A DNA stretch of 64,000 nucleotides from Paraburkholderia susongensis (GTDB lineage: Bacteria; Pseudomonadota; Gammaproteobacteria; Burkholderiales; Burkholderiaceae): contig NZ_FXAT01000001.1 of NCBI RefSeq assembly GCF_900177725.1, forward strand, positions 1,054,001 through 1,118,000, given 5' to 3'. The notes under the pieces were generated by a model. The model was not told the origin of the DNA and ran no database searches. It saw nothing but the letters and a program-made list of their open reading frames with translations. Both the position numbers and the translations under genes were made by a program. Shown piece after piece: positions 19,094 through 28,072 of this stretch (position 1 is the first letter of the stretch; each line of letters starts with the position of its first letter).

Positions 19094-20302
19094 TCAGGCC
19101 CCCAGATCCGAAGCCGACGCCACATGCCGCGTCGCATTGGAACTCGCGTCGTCCTGATCGTCCGGCTGCGTATGTACCGCCGGCGTCGCCGAGCTCAGCG
19201 CATGGCCGCTCTGCAACGTCACCTGCACCCGCTTGCCGGTACCGCTGCCGCTGGCTGCTGCTGCCGGAGCCGGATTGGCCGACGCGGTCAGAACCGGTGC
19301 CTGCGGCGCATTGATCGGCACCTTGCGGCCGTGCGCGACATCGCGCAGACGGCCGCGCTCGGCCATCACCTTGGCGCCGTAGCCGCCGTCGTCCTGCGAG
19401 GTCGAGCCGACGTAGAGGCGAAGGCCGCCCGGCAACGAACCGCCGCGCGCGATGCAATCCTTCAGCACGAGCGCGCCGACCTTGATGTTCGCGAGCGGTT
19501 CGAGCGCCGCGCTCTGGCCGCCGAAGTACTGGAACTTGTCCGAATGCACCTTCGACATCACCTGCATCAGGCCTTGTGCGCCGACGCCGCTTTCGGCATA
19601 CGGATTGAAGCCCGATTCGATCGCCATCACGGACAGCAGCAGAAGCGGGTCGAGGCCGACTTCGCGGCCGGTGTCGAACGCGGCCTTCACGAGCTCGCTG
19701 ACGGGCTCCTGAGCGACGCGATAACGCCGTGCGATATACGACGCGACCAGGTCCTGCTCGCGGCTTGACACGAGCACGCGGTCGTCGCGCGCATCGGCGG
19801 ACACGCGTTGCGACGGAATCAGGCGCGCGAGCGCGCTGACGCTTTGCATCGTGCGCGGATCGAGACCGTTCAGCGCCGCGACGCCCATGCCGACGGAGTC
19901 AGCCGAGCCGGCGGGGTTGTCGAAAGCGCCGTTGAAGCTGGTGTTGCCCGAAGTAAAAGTCGTGCTGCCGTCGTTCGCGCTGTCGGTATTGCTCAGCGAA
20001 TTGGCCGACTGTAATTCGTCGGAGGACGAGCCCGCGGCTCCGGCCGGTGCAATGGACGGCAGCGGATTGCCTTGCAGCAGGCGCACGGGGCCCGCCTGCA
20101 CGGCGGCGGAAATAACCGGCATCAGCCGCGCGGCGAGCACGCCACGCCAGGCTGGCATCAGCCACAGTGCGAGAGCCAGCACCACGGCGATACCGCCGAC
20201 AATGCTGAACAGATGATGACTTAGTCGCGTCCCGCGCCGCAGCGCACCGCGTACAACTTGTGCAATGCGCTCATCGGGACGCCACGATAACCAGGCGCTC
20301 AT
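19094..20302 (-). CDS. Membrane-anchored lytic transglycosylase (SLT domain)
   Basis: A 402-residue cell-wall enzyme. One N-terminal transmembrane segment (around residues 32-50, GGIAVVLALALWLMPAW) anchors it in the inner membrane; a long low-complexity linker follows to about residue 200. The soluble lytic transglycosylase domain has the catalytic Glu in LLLLSVMAIESGFNPYAES and the GAQGLMQVM motif. It cleaves the MurNAc-GlcNAc bond of peptidoglycan with 1,6-anhydro ring formation. The C-terminal 80 residues are Pro/Ala/Ser-rich and of unknown role. Transcribed alone, divergent from ubiD. Confidence 0.92.
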   Translation of the reverse strand: MSAWLSWRPDERIAQVVRGALRRGTRLSHHLFSIVGGIAVVLALALWLMPAWRGVLAARLMPVISAAVQAGPVRLLQGNPLPSIAPAGAAGSSSDELQSANSLSNTDSANDGSTTFTSGNTSFNGAFDNPAGSADSVGMGVAALNGLDPRTMQSVSALARLIPSQRVSADARDDRVLVSSREQDLVASYIARRYRVAQEPVSELVKAAFDTGREVGLDPLLLLSVMAIESGFNPYAESGVGAQGLMQVMSKVHSDKFQYFGGQSAALEPLANIKVGALVLKDCIARGGSLPGGLRLYVGSTSQDDGGYGAKVMAERGRLRDVAHGRKVPINAPQAPVLTASANPAPAAAASGSGTGKRVQVTLQSGHALSSATPAVHTQPDDQDDASSNATRHVASASDLGA

Positions 20303-20931
20303 TCAGATCTCCCATCTTGCATGATCCGCGAACCCCGCCCGATGAACAGGCGACACTACGTGTTCGCAGAGTCAGGACATCGCGTGCTTGTCTGGTTGGC
20401 CAGCAGCGACGTCGGGAAAACGGCAAATACCGTTGGTGAGGAGCCATCTCAAAAAACAGCCCGCACACTCTAAGCATGCAGGCGTGGCTCCCACGCGAAA
20501 AACCAGCGCCTATGGACGCTGGCGAGGACTTCATAAGGCCGTTCGTACCCTGCTGGGAGTGGAAACGGTGACGCGTTGCGTCTTAAGAAACCGAGGGCGG
20601 CGGTAAAAAGGTTAACGCCCTTCAACCAATGTGGACGGATTTTATGCACCGTTTTATAGATCGTCAACACTATAGAATGTCAAATTTATAACTATTTGTA
20701 ATTATGAACAGTGTTCAGTTGCCCGGAAACCATGCGGAATGCACGTTTTGAGCGATCAAACCTTGGTCGTCACGCTTATGACATTTGGCCGATCTACGTG
20801 CGCTCACCAACGCAGGTAAAATCGACAATCGATTCGGCGCCCCGCAACCCGGCCGCGCCGTCCTTTTTTCCGATCGTCGTAGTTCGATCCACCGCTTACC
20901 CGCCGCTCATGCGGCCCCTGAACCGTCACAG
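20303..20931. other. Long non-coding region upstream of ubiD and the transglycosylase gene
   Basis: This 629-bp gap between divergent genes has no convincing reading frame. The part from about 20640 to 20720 is distinctly AT-rich and probably carries promoter elements. A perfect inverted repeat, TGAACA-G-TGTTCA at 20705-20717, is described separately. Confidence 0.5.
20705..20717. promoter_or_regulatory. Candidate operator, inverted repeat TGAACAGTGTTCA
   Basis: A perfect 6-1-6 inverted repeat sits at the edge of an AT-rich stretch, about 215 bp before ubiD. The form resembles sites of dimeric repressors such as TetR-family proteins. No cognate regulator gene is adjacent, so the assignment is tentative. 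Confidence 0.3.
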
Positions 20932-22500
20932 ATGAAATACAAAGACCTGCGCGATTTCGTCGGCCGCCTGGAAACGATCGGTGAACTTCGCCGTATCCCG
21001 CAAAAGGTGTCGCCGAATCTCGAAATGACCGAACTGTGCGACCGTGTGCTGCGTGCGGGCGGCCCGGCCTTGCTGTTCGAGAACACCGAACAGCATGCGT
21101 TCCCGGTGCTCGGCAATCTGTTCGGCACGCCGCGCCGCGTCGCGCTCGGCATGGGGATCGATGCGCAGGCAGGCGTTGGCGACACCGCGGCGTTCGAGTC
21201 GTTGCGCGACGTGGGGCGGCTGCTGTCCGCGCTGAAGGAACCGGAGCCGCCGAAGGGACTCAAGGACGCCGGCAAGCTGTTGTCGCTCGCGAAGGCAGTG
21301 TGGGACATGGCGCCGAAGACAGTGAGCGCGCCGCCCTGCCAGGAAATCGTCTGGGAAGGCGCCGATGTCGACCTCGCCCGCCTGCCGATCCAGACCTGCT
21401 GGCCGGGCGACGCCGGACCGCTCATTACATGGGGCCTGACCGTCACGAAAGGCCCGAACAAGAGCCGACAAAACTTAGGGATATATCGCCAGCAACTGAT
21501 CGGCCGTAACAAACTGATCATGCGCTGGCTCGCGCATCGCGGCGGCGCGCTCGACTTCCGCGAGTTCGCGCTGAAGAATCCCGGCAAGCCCTATCCGGTC
21601 GCTGTGGTGCTCGGCGCGGATCCGGCCACGATCCTCGGCGCAGTCACGCCAGTGCCCGACACGTTGTCCGAATACCAGTTCGCCGGGCTGCTGCGCGGTG
21701 GCCGCACCGAGCTGGCGAAATGCGTCACGCCGGGCGTCGACGGCTTGCAGGTGCCCGCGCGCGCCGAGATCGTGCTCGAAGGCTTCATCTATCCGCAGGA
21801 GGGCGCGCCCTCGCCTGCGCCCGCCGGGGCGCCGCCGCGCCCCTCGAAGGGCGCGTCGGCCATGTATGAACATGCGCTCGAAGGCCCGTATGGCGACCAC
21901 ACCGGTTACTACAACGAGCAGGAGTGGTTCCCCGTCTTCACGGTCGAGCGCATCACGATGCGCCGCGACGCGATCTACCACTCCACCTACACCGGCAAAC
22001 CGCCCGACGAGCCGGCCGTGCTCGGCGTCGCGCTGAACGAGGTGTTCGTGCCGCTGCTGCAGAAGCAGTTCACCGAAATCACGGACTTCTACCTGCCGCC
22101 TGAAGGCTGCAGCTACCGCATGGCGATCGTGCAGATGAGGAAGAGCTACCCCGGCCACGCCAAGCGCGTGATGTTCGGCGTGTGGAGCTTCTTGCGGCAG
22201 TTCATGTATACGAAGTTCATCGTCGTCGTCGATGAGGACGTCAATATCCGCGACTGGAAGGAAGTGATCTGGGCGATCACGACGCGTGTCGATCCGACGC
22301 GCGACACGGTGCTCGTCGATCGCACACCGATCGACTATCTCGATTTCGCGTCGCCGGTGGCCGGGCTCGGCTCGAAGATGGGGCTCGACGCGACCAACAA
22401 GTGGCCCGGCGAAACCGACCGCGAATGGGGCCGCCCGATCGTCATGGACGAGGCGGTCAAGCAGCGCGTGGATCGTTTGTGGAACGAGTTGGGCCTGTAA
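20932..22500 (+). CDS. ubiD: 4-hydroxy-3-polyprenylbenzoate decarboxylase
   Basis: A 522-residue prenyl-FMN-dependent decarboxylase of ubiquinone synthesis. It matches E. coli UbiD along its length: [86 protein letters not shown], and [20 protein letters not shown]. The ATG at 20932 is the family start. It is about 25 residues longer than the E. coli protein because of a Pro/Ala/Ser-rich insert at about residues 286-310, just before the [12 protein letters not shown] block. It needs UbiX-made prenylated FMN; ubiX is not in the window. Confidence 0.97.
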   Translation: MKYKDLRDFVGRLETIGELRRIPQKVSPNLEMTELCDRVLRAGGPALLFENTEQHAFPVLGNLFGTPRRVALGMGIDAQAGVGDTAAFESLRDVGRLLSALKEPEPPKGLKDAGKLLSLAKAVWDMAPKTVSAPPCQEIVWEGADVDLARLPIQTCWPGDAGPLITWGLTVTKGPNKSRQNLGIYRQQLIGRNKLIMRWLAHRGGALDFREFALKNPGKPYPVAVVLGADPATILGAVTPVPDTLSEYQFAGLLRGGRTELAKCVTPGVDGLQVPARAEIVLEGFIYPQEGAPSPAPAGAPPRPSKGASAMYEHALEGPYGDHTGYYNEQEWFPVFTVERITMRRDAIYHSTYTGKPPDEPAVLGVALNEVFVPLLQKQFTEITDFYLPPEGCSYRMAIVQMRKSYPGHAKRVMFGVWSFLRQFMYTKFIVVVDEDVNIRDWKEVIWAITTRVDPTRDTVLVDRTPIDYLDFASPVAGLGSKMGLDATNKWPGETDREWGRPIVMDEAVKQRVDRLWNELGL

Positions 22501-22546
22501 CGTTCGCCTGATAAAAAAATCAATAACGGATGGAGCGGTAGCCCGG

Positions 22547-23227
22547 ATGCACGCCTTCTCAATGATGTCGGACGGCTTTTTTCTGTCGTTGTCGCTGTGC
22601 CTCGACATCGGTCTCGTTAATGTCGCGATCATTTCGCTGACGCTGTCGCACGGCTTCCGGCCGGGCTTCTGGCTCGGCCTCGGTTCGTGCGTCGGCGACC
22701 TCATTTATGCGGCGCTCGCGCTCGCGGGCATGGCCGCGCTGCTGCAGTTCGAATCGGTGCGCTGGGTCGTGTGGATCGGCGGCGCGGCAATCCTGCTCTT
22801 TCTCACGTGGAAGATGGCGCGTGAAGCGATGTTCCCGGCCACGGCGCCCGCCGTCGCCGGCGAAGGCGATGTCAACGCGCCGCATTTGTCCGCGTGGCGC
22901 GGTTTTCTGCGCGGCGTGCTGCTCGCGGTGTCGTCGCCCTCGGCGATTCTGTGGTTCGCGGCCGTTGGCGGCGCGTTGATCGCGAAAGCGGGAGCGACGA
23001 GCCCGAAGACCGCGCTGGTCTTCCTCGGCGGCTTCTTTCTCGGCGGCCTGTGCTGGACGCTCTTTATCTGCGGGCTCGGTAGCCACGGCCGCAAGCGCGC
23101 CGGCGCCGGTTTACTGCGCGCGTGCCATGTGCTGTCGGCACTGCTGTTCGCGTATTTCTCGTACAGCGTGATCGTCAACGGATATCACGATCTGATCGTG
23201 CAAGGCGCGGCGCACGTGACGAGCTGA
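22547..23227 (+). CDS. LysE/RhtB-family amino acid exporter
   Basis: A 226-residue inner-membrane protein with about six predicted helices. The N-terminal helix with GLVNVAIISLTLSHGFRPGFWLGLG and the central SSPSAILWFAAVGG follow the LysE superfamily plan (a first-helix pore motif and the mid-protein Pro/Trp motif). The usual PGP motif is not obvious, so substrate prediction is uncertain. It lies 46 bp after ubiD on the same strand and ends before a strong terminator at 23253. Confidence 0.82.
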   Translation: MHAFSMMSDGFFLSLSLCLDIGLVNVAIISLTLSHGFRPGFWLGLGSCVGDLIYAALALAGMAALLQFESVRWVVWIGGAAILLFLTWKMAREAMFPATAPAVAGEGDVNAPHLSAWRGFLRGVLLAVSSPSAILWFAAVGGALIAKAGATSPKTALVFLGGFFLGGLCWTLFICGLGSHGRKRAGAGLLRACHVLSALLFAYFSYSVIVNGYHDLIVQGAAHVTS

Positions 23228-23252
23228 AAGCGGAAAGCTAACAGGCAAAAAG

Positions 23253-23284
23253 AAAGCGGCTCGCCTCGGCGAGCCGCTTTTCCT
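23253..23284. terminator. Rho-independent terminator
   Basis: A perfect 12-bp stem (AAAGCGGCTCGC with GCGAGCCGCTTT) closes on a CTCG tetraloop and is followed by TTCC, with A-rich sequence on the other side. It lies between the convergent LysE-family and dehydratase genes and can act in both directions. Confidence 0.88.
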
Positions 23285-23307
23285 TCAGGCGAATTCGGCC
23301 CAGGCGC

Positions 23308-24273
23308 TTACGCGAGATACTGCGCAAGCTTCGGCAGATCGACATTGCCGCCGCTCACCACCACCCCGACGCGCTTGCCCTTCACCGGCACGATGCTATT
23401 CATCACCGCCGCCGCGGCGAGGCAACCGGTGGGCTCCACGACGATCTTCATGCGCTGCGCGAAAAAGCGCATCGTTTCGATCAGTTGCGCGTCGCTGACC
23501 GTTTCGATCCGCGTGACCAGCTCGCGGATGATCGCAAACGTGTAGTTGCCGAGATGCGTGGACGCGGCGCCATCGGCAATCGTGCGCGGCGTGTCGATAT
23601 GCACGATCTCGCCGCGCGCAAGCGATTGCTGGCCGTCGTTGCCCGCCTCCGGCTCCACGCCGATCACGGCGCATGCGGGGCTCAGCGCCGCCGCCGACAA
23701 CGCGCTGCCGCCAATCAGCCCGCCGCCGCCAAGGCACACGAACAGCATATCGAGCGACCCGGTCTCGTCGATCAGCTCTTTCACCGCGGTGCCCTGCCCG
23801 GCAATCACATGCGGATGATCGTACGGCGGGATCAGCGTCATGCCGCGCTCTTCGGCGAGCCGCCGGCCGATCTCCTCGCGGTTCTCCTTGTAGCGGTCGT
23901 AGGTGATCACTTCACCGCCATAGCCCTTCGTCGCGGCGACCTTGGCCTCGGGCGCATCGTGCGGCATGACGATCGTCGCGTGGATGCCCGCGAGGCGCGC
24001 CGACAACGCGATTGCCTGCGCATGATTGCCGGACGAATAGGTCAGCACCCCCGCTTTGCGCTGCTCCGCGTCGAAATGCGAGATCGCGTTGTACGCGCCG
24101 CGAAACTTGAAGGCGCCCATGCGCTGGAAATTTTCGCACTTGAAGAACACGGACGCGCCCGTGCGCTCATTGAACGTGCTCGACGTGAGAACGGGGGTAC
24201 GGTGCGCGACGCCCTCGAGACGCGCGGCGGCGTCGAGAACGTCATCGAAAGTGGGAGCGGGAAGCGCTTGCAT
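23308..24273 (-). CDS. Threonine/serine dehydratase-like PLP enzyme (fold type II)
   Basis: A 321-residue single-domain enzyme of the serine/threonine dehydratase, serine racemase and threo-3-hydroxyaspartate ammonia-lyase group. The Schiff-base lysine is in FQRMGAFKFRGAYNA, the Asn contact in TYSSGNHAQAIA, and the glycine-rich phosphate loop is CLGGGGLIGG. It lacks the C-terminal ACT-like regulatory domain of IlvA, so it is a catabolic-type enzyme. The ATG at 24273 is preferred over one at 24309 because AGGAGA lies eight bases upstream. Confidence 0.9.
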   Translation of the reverse strand: MQALPAPTFDDVLDAAARLEGVAHRTPVLTSSTFNERTGASVFFKCENFQRMGAFKFRGAYNAISHFDAEQRKAGVLTYSSGNHAQAIALSARLAGIHATIVMPHDAPEAKVAATKGYGGEVITYDRYKENREEIGRRLAEERGMTLIPPYDHPHVIAGQGTAVKELIDETGSLDMLFVCLGGGGLIGGSALSAAALSPACAVIGVEPEAGNDGQQSLARGEIVHIDTPRTIADGAASTHLGNYTFAIIRELVTRIETVSDAQLIETMRFFAQRMKIVVEPTGCLAAAAVMNSIVPVKGKRVGVVVSGGNVDLPKLAQYLA

Positions 24274-24454
24274 CGGCGAAACTCTCCTGAGCGATGGCGA
24301 AACAGCCATTCTCCCAGCTTCGCCGATGCTTTGGAACGGCGCTCAGGCTACCGCGAGCGTGAAAGCGAAAGTAGAAAAACAAAAACGGCGCAACCCGGCG
24401 CTCAGGCCGGCGTTACGCCGTCGGTGTTCCTGCGCGCGTCATGCGCGCCTGCGA

Positions 24455-24757
24455 TCAGCGGCGGTAGTAGCCGTGGTGACCGTAGTAGCCGCGATAGTAG
24501 CCGCGGTGATAGTAAGGCCGGCCGTAGCCGTATCCGTAATAACCGCCCACGACCACCGGCGGCGGTGCGACGACGACCGGAGCATAAACCGGCGGCGGCG
24601 GGGGCGCGTAATAGACCGGCGGCGGCGCCGCATACACCGGATACGCCGGCGCGATCGGCACCCCAATGCCAATACCAACGGAAACGTGCGCCTCGGCGGC
24701 CCCGGCAAGTCCCAGGCCGAGCGCGGCTGCAACGACAAACGGAACGATCTTTTTCAC
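24455..24757 (-). CDS. Secreted Pro/Tyr/Gly-rich repetitive protein
   Basis: A 100-residue protein with a clear Sec signal peptide (KKIVPFVVAAALGLGLAGAAEA, cut after AEA), then a Pro-rich stretch with repeated PPPVY and PPPVVV units, and a Gly/Tyr/Arg/His-rich tail with RGYYRGYYGHHGYYRR. The start is the GTG at 24757, preceded by a strong AGGAGA. Similar short surface or periplasmic low-complexity proteins are frequent in Burkholderiaceae; no function is known. It stands alone between the dehydratase gene and an AT-rich gap. Confidence 0.8.
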   Translation of the reverse strand: MKKIVPFVVAAALGLGLAGAAEAHVSVGIGIGVPIAPAYPVYAAPPPVYYAPPPPPVYAPVVVAPPPVVVGGYYGYGYGRPYYHRGYYRGYYGHHGYYRR

Positions 24758-25084
24758 TTCTATTCTCCTAGCGCGGCCTGCCAAGGTCGCCGACTGCGCA
24801 TGCCTTGCATGCTGTGAAATCAATGTATCGAAAAAGCCTCGGCCTAATTGTTCGCATTTGTTGCAAATTGCAATCGGCCACCGAGGCGGCCTTTGCACCT
24901 GCTGAGCTCGCAGATGCGAAAGCACCCGCGGCAGAGGCGAAATGGGCCGGGAATCAAAGGGTTGGACGGAACTGGGCAGTCGCGCTTCAGATTTAGAGCC
25001 GCAAAGGCATTCTGGCGTTCGCGCTTCGGTAATGTTTGATTACAAATTCGCTTCAATTCTGACAGCGGGAAGGAATTTCCCATA
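24758..25084. other. Intergenic region without a recognised gene
   Basis: A 327-bp gap with no reading frame of coding character. The right third is AT-rich and leads into the terminator at 25085. The promoter of the repetitive secreted protein gene should lie in the left part. Confidence 0.5.
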
Positions 25085-25119
25085 AAAATGCTCGGCCAAT
25101 CCATTTAGCCGAGCATTTT
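25085..25119 (-). terminator. Rho-independent terminator
   Basis: A 12-bp stem (AAAATGCTCGGC with GCCGAGCATTTT) with an 11-base loop, read on the minus strand into a T-rich run. It lies 22 bp beyond the stop of the small minus-strand gene at 25142 and fits as its terminator. Confidence 0.85.
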
Positions 25120-25141
25120 CTCACCTGCGAAGGCCGCGCGC

Positions 25142-25303
25142 CTAGCCGACTTTCACATATACGAATTCGCGGGACACATTCGGCGGAACGTAGGCGCCGC
25201 TGATCCGCACGCGCGGCGTCAGGCGTTTTTTCTGATCCCACCAGCGACGGCGTTGTGCGTGCGTCAGGAACCGCAAGTGTTTTCGGTAAGAAAAAATATT
25301 CAT
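25142..25303 (-). CDS. Small basic protein of unknown function
   Basis: A 53-residue, strongly basic protein (MNIFSYRKHLRFLTHAQRRR then WWDQKKRLTPRVRISGAYVP). The start at 25303 has a good GGAGAG about seven bases upstream, and a strong terminator follows the stop on the same strand, so it looks like a genuine stand-alone transcription unit. No family is recognised; Arg/Lys and paired Trp residues would suit nucleic-acid or membrane contact, but this is speculative. Confidence 0.6.
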   Translation of the reverse strand: MNIFSYRKHLRFLTHAQRRRWWDQKKRLTPRVRISGAYVPPNVSREFVYVKVG

Positions 25304-25515
25304 CTCGACTCTCCGGAATCTGACTGCGAACGAAGTACGGAACAGCAACTGCAAAACCGGCTCGTGAACCGCTCATCAAACTCTTCGGCCCCGCGGGCGC
25401 CATATCGCACACAAACTGACCGGAAGAACCGAGTGGGGCCAGATCGCACCGCGACTCACAGGATGCGCGATACTTCTGCTTTCCCGTTCACACGATCCGT
25501 CTGGAGCACGCGACC

Positions 25516-26451
25516 ATGTCCCAGTCTTCCTTGCCGCGCATCGGCTTCATCGGCGCGGGGCGGCTCGCGCGCTGTCTCGCGCTCGCCTTTGCACGCGCCG
25601 GCTATCCGGTCACGGCGGTGGCAAGCCGCTCAGCGGATTCCGCGCGCCGGCTTGCCGACCAGATCGAGCATTGCGCGGCATCCGGCAACGCGCAGCAGGT
25701 CGTCGACGCCGCCGATATCGTTTTTTTAGCCGTTCCCGACGACAGCATCGGTACGACAGCGCACACACTCCGGTTCGGCCCCGACAATGCAAGCCGGCAC
25801 AGCAAGGCGCTCGTGCACTGCAGCGGGGCGTCGCCCGTCGAGTTGCTCGCGCCCGCGCGCGACAAAGGGGTATCGATCGGCGGCTTTCATCCACTCTACC
25901 TGTTCGGCGGCGAACTCGCCGACCTCGAACGGATCGCCGGCTGCTCGGTGACGATCGAGGCCGACGGCGCACTGAAAGACACGCTGACCGCGCTCGCCGT
26001 CGCGCTGCGCTGCCATCCGCTGTCGATTCCGCCTGGCGGGCGCATGCTCTATCACGGCGCCGCGCACTATGCCGCGAGCTTCGCGCTGTGCAGTCTCGCC
26101 GAATGCGTCGCGCTGTGGCGCACGCTCGGTTTCGCCGAGGACGACGCGCTGCGCGCGCTGCTGCCGATGCTCGCCGGCACGATCGAAACCGCGCGCGACA
26201 AGGGCCTGCCCAATGCGCTCGCGGGCCCGGTGTCGCGCGGCGACACGGGCGTCGTGCAAAAGCAGCTTGCGCTGCTCGAAGGGCTTGGCGGCGACCACGC
26301 CGCGCTGTATGGTCTGCTGACGCGGCGCGCGATCGGCCTCGCCCGGCGCCGCGCAAACCCGCCCGCCACGATCGAGGCGATCTCCGAAGCGGTGGAAGAA
26401 TCGCTGAGCCGCTCGCTGAATCCGGCCGCGGCAGGTGCAAGCGTCAAGTAA
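25516..26451 (+). CDS. DUF2520 Rossmann-like NAD(P)-binding oxidoreductase
   Basis: A 311-residue protein with an N-terminal Rossmann fold (PRIGFIGAGRLARCLALAFA) and a C-terminal helical dimerisation domain, the layout of the Rossmann-like plus DUF2520 family, related in fold to pyrroline-5-carboxylate and 6-phosphogluconate dehydrogenases. Further conserved-looking blocks are DIVFLAVPDDSI, HCSGASPVELL and GFHPLYLFGG. The substrate is not known. It leads a short run of plus-strand genes with the EthD-like and YggT genes. Confidence 0.85.
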   Translation: MSQSSLPRIGFIGAGRLARCLALAFARAGYPVTAVASRSADSARRLADQIEHCAASGNAQQVVDAADIVFLAVPDDSIGTTAHTLRFGPDNASRHSKALVHCSGASPVELLAPARDKGVSIGGFHPLYLFGGELADLERIAGCSVTIEADGALKDTLTALAVALRCHPLSIPPGGRMLYHGAAHYAASFALCSLAECVALWRTLGFAEDDALRALLPMLAGTIETARDKGLPNALAGPVSRGDTGVVQKQLALLEGLGGDHAALYGLLTRRAIGLARRRANPPATIEAISEAVEESLSRSLNPAAAGASVK

Positions 26452-26538
26452 GCCGTGATAATGTGGCGTCCGGCGGGCGCCGCGCGAACCAGCGTTGCGC
26501 CGTGCCGCGCATCGGGATCAACAGACGAGAACGCACAA

Positions 26539-26859
26539 ATGATCAAGGTCAGCATCCTCTATCCGTACCGGGAAAACGGCCGCTTCGACATGGACTACTA
26601 CTGCGCCACGCACATGCCGCTCGCGGCGAAGCTGTTCGGGCCGGCGCTCAAGGGCTGGTCGGTCGATGCGGGCATCAACGCCGGGCCGCCCGGAACGCCG
26701 CCGCCCTACGTGGCCGCCGGTCACTTCCTGTTCGATAGCGCGGAAGACTTCTATAAAGTATTCAAGCCCGCGTCCGAACAACTGTTGGCGGACATCCCCA
26801 ACTACACCGACGGCGGCAACGGCGCGATCCTGATCAGCGAGGTTCGGGTTTCCGTGTGA
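26539..26859 (+). CDS. EthD-family (dimeric alpha-beta barrel) protein
   Basis: A 106-residue protein matching the EthD family: VSILYPYRENGRFDMDYYCA, then THMPLAAKLFGPALKGWSVD, with the conserved His in the THMPLA motif. Members form ferredoxin-like dimers; EthD itself supports ethyl tert-butyl ether degradation, but most homologues are of unknown function. It follows the DUF2520 gene by 87 bp. Confidence 0.87.
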   Translation: MIKVSILYPYRENGRFDMDYYCATHMPLAAKLFGPALKGWSVDAGINAGPPGTPPPYVAAGHFLFDSAEDFYKVFKPASEQLLADIPNYTDGGNGAILISEVRVSV

Positions 26860-27133
26860 CGTCGCGCAGACAGCAATGAAGCGGCGGCGCGCAATGACGT
26901 CGAGCCGTCGCGTACCGAACCCGGGGCGAACCCACGTAACGTAACGCCGCGCCGCGCGAAGCAACGCATGCCCTCTTCGCGCGGCCGCCTGCAACAGACG
27001 CTGCACGATGCGCTCTTTCGCGAGAAAGGCGCTTGCAATTCCAAACGAACCGCCGGTGCGCTCCGATCGGGCGACGCCGGCAACCCGCGGCCGGTCAGCG
27101 GCCGTCATCAGAAGCATAAGGAAAGGACACGAG

Positions 27134-27697
27134 ATGTTTGGCGATATCGCCCGTTTTCTGCTCAATACCGTCTTCACGCTGTTCGGCGCGGCGCTGCTCC
27201 TGCGCGCGTGGCTGCAGGTCGTACGCCTGCCGCCGTACAACCCGGTGTCGAACGCCGTGATGCAGGCCACCAACTGGATCGTGCTACCGCTGCGGCACAT
27301 CCTGCCGAGCACGCGCAACATCGACTGGGCAAGCGTCGCGGCGACGCTGATCGCGGCGATCATCTACGTGGTGCTGATGGTCGTGCTCACCGGCGCCGAC
27401 CCGCTCACGCTCGTGCCGACGCTGCTGATCGTCGCCGTGCTGACCGCGATCAAATGGGCGCTGAATCTGATCATCTGGATGACGATCCTGATGGCGCTGC
27501 TGTCGTGGCTCAATCCGCGTTCGCCCGCGATGCCGATCCTGTATCAACTGACCGCGCCGTTTCTGAATCCGCTGCGCCGCGTGCTGCCGCAACTCGGCGG
27601 CATCGACCTTTCGCCGATTCTGCTATTTGTGATCGTGCAGGTGCTGCAGATGGTGGTCACGCGCGCGGCGGTGCAGCTGACTTATTTTGTGATCTGA
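27134..27697 (+). CDS. YggT-family integral membrane protein
   Basis: A 187-residue inner-membrane protein of the YggT (CCB3/YggT) family, made of two repeats with four to six hydrophobic segments. The signature NPVSNAVMQATNWIVLPLRH, with the second copy MPILYQLTAPFLNPLRRVLP, is clear. Proposed roles are in osmotic or potassium homeostasis and in membrane protein assembly; none is certain. The ATG at 27134 follows AAGGAAAGGA. It is the last core gene before the tRNA-Gly relic and the accessory island. Confidence 0.9.
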   Translation: MFGDIARFLLNTVFTLFGAALLLRAWLQVVRLPPYNPVSNAVMQATNWIVLPLRHILPSTRNIDWASVAATLIAAIIYVVLMVVLTGADPLTLVPTLLIVAVLTAIKWALNLIIWMTILMALLSWLNPRSPAMPILYQLTAPFLNPLRRVLPQLGGIDLSPILLFVIVQVLQMVVTRAAVQLTYFVI

Positions 27698-27800
27698 CGG
27701 CGTGCGGCGGGACCGTGGTTGTCCGGTTTGTGTCGCCGCCCGGCCCATGTTGCCGCCACGCGATACCGGCACGCGCAGTCCCGAGATTGCCGCGGGCACC

Positions 27801-27868
27801 CAAAACCCTGTAAAATTATGCGCTCTGCGGGCGTCGTATAATGCGATAATACCCCAGCTTCCCAAGCT
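27801..27868 (+). repeat. Left copy of a 66-68 bp direct repeat spanning a tRNA-Gly leader and 5' half
   Basis: This segment matches 38046-38111 with a few substitutions and a two-base length difference. The match covers the tRNA leader (CCCTGTAAAAT...TGCGCTCTGC) and the tRNA from its first base through the anticodon stem. The two copies bracket the AT-rich defence-type island. Confidence 0.85.
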
Positions 27869-27872
27869 GCAA
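27827..27872 (+). pseudogene. Degenerate tRNA-Gly 5' half
   Basis: It begins GCGGGCGTCGTATAATG like the intact tRNA-Gly at 38072, keeps an anticodon arm with the TTCCCAA loop, but has two extra bases in the D loop and loses all similarity after the anticodon stem. There is no T arm or acceptor 3' strand, so it cannot be a functional tRNA. A GCAAACCC/GGGTTTT hairpin follows at about 27881-27905. Confidence 0.8.
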
Positions 27873-28072
27873 CGGCTTGAGCAAACCCACTATTCATGCG
27901 GGTTTTAGAGGTAGTTTTCCGGCGGGCGCCATTGAAAACTACATGTAATGCGGGTTTGACGACGACGCCAGTTTTCACCCCAGCACATCAAGTCGGAAGC
28001 TAATAATCTACTTGGCATTTTTCCGGCACTCCTTCCCCCATCAGCGCTACAGCGTAGCTGTTGCTCCAGTGG

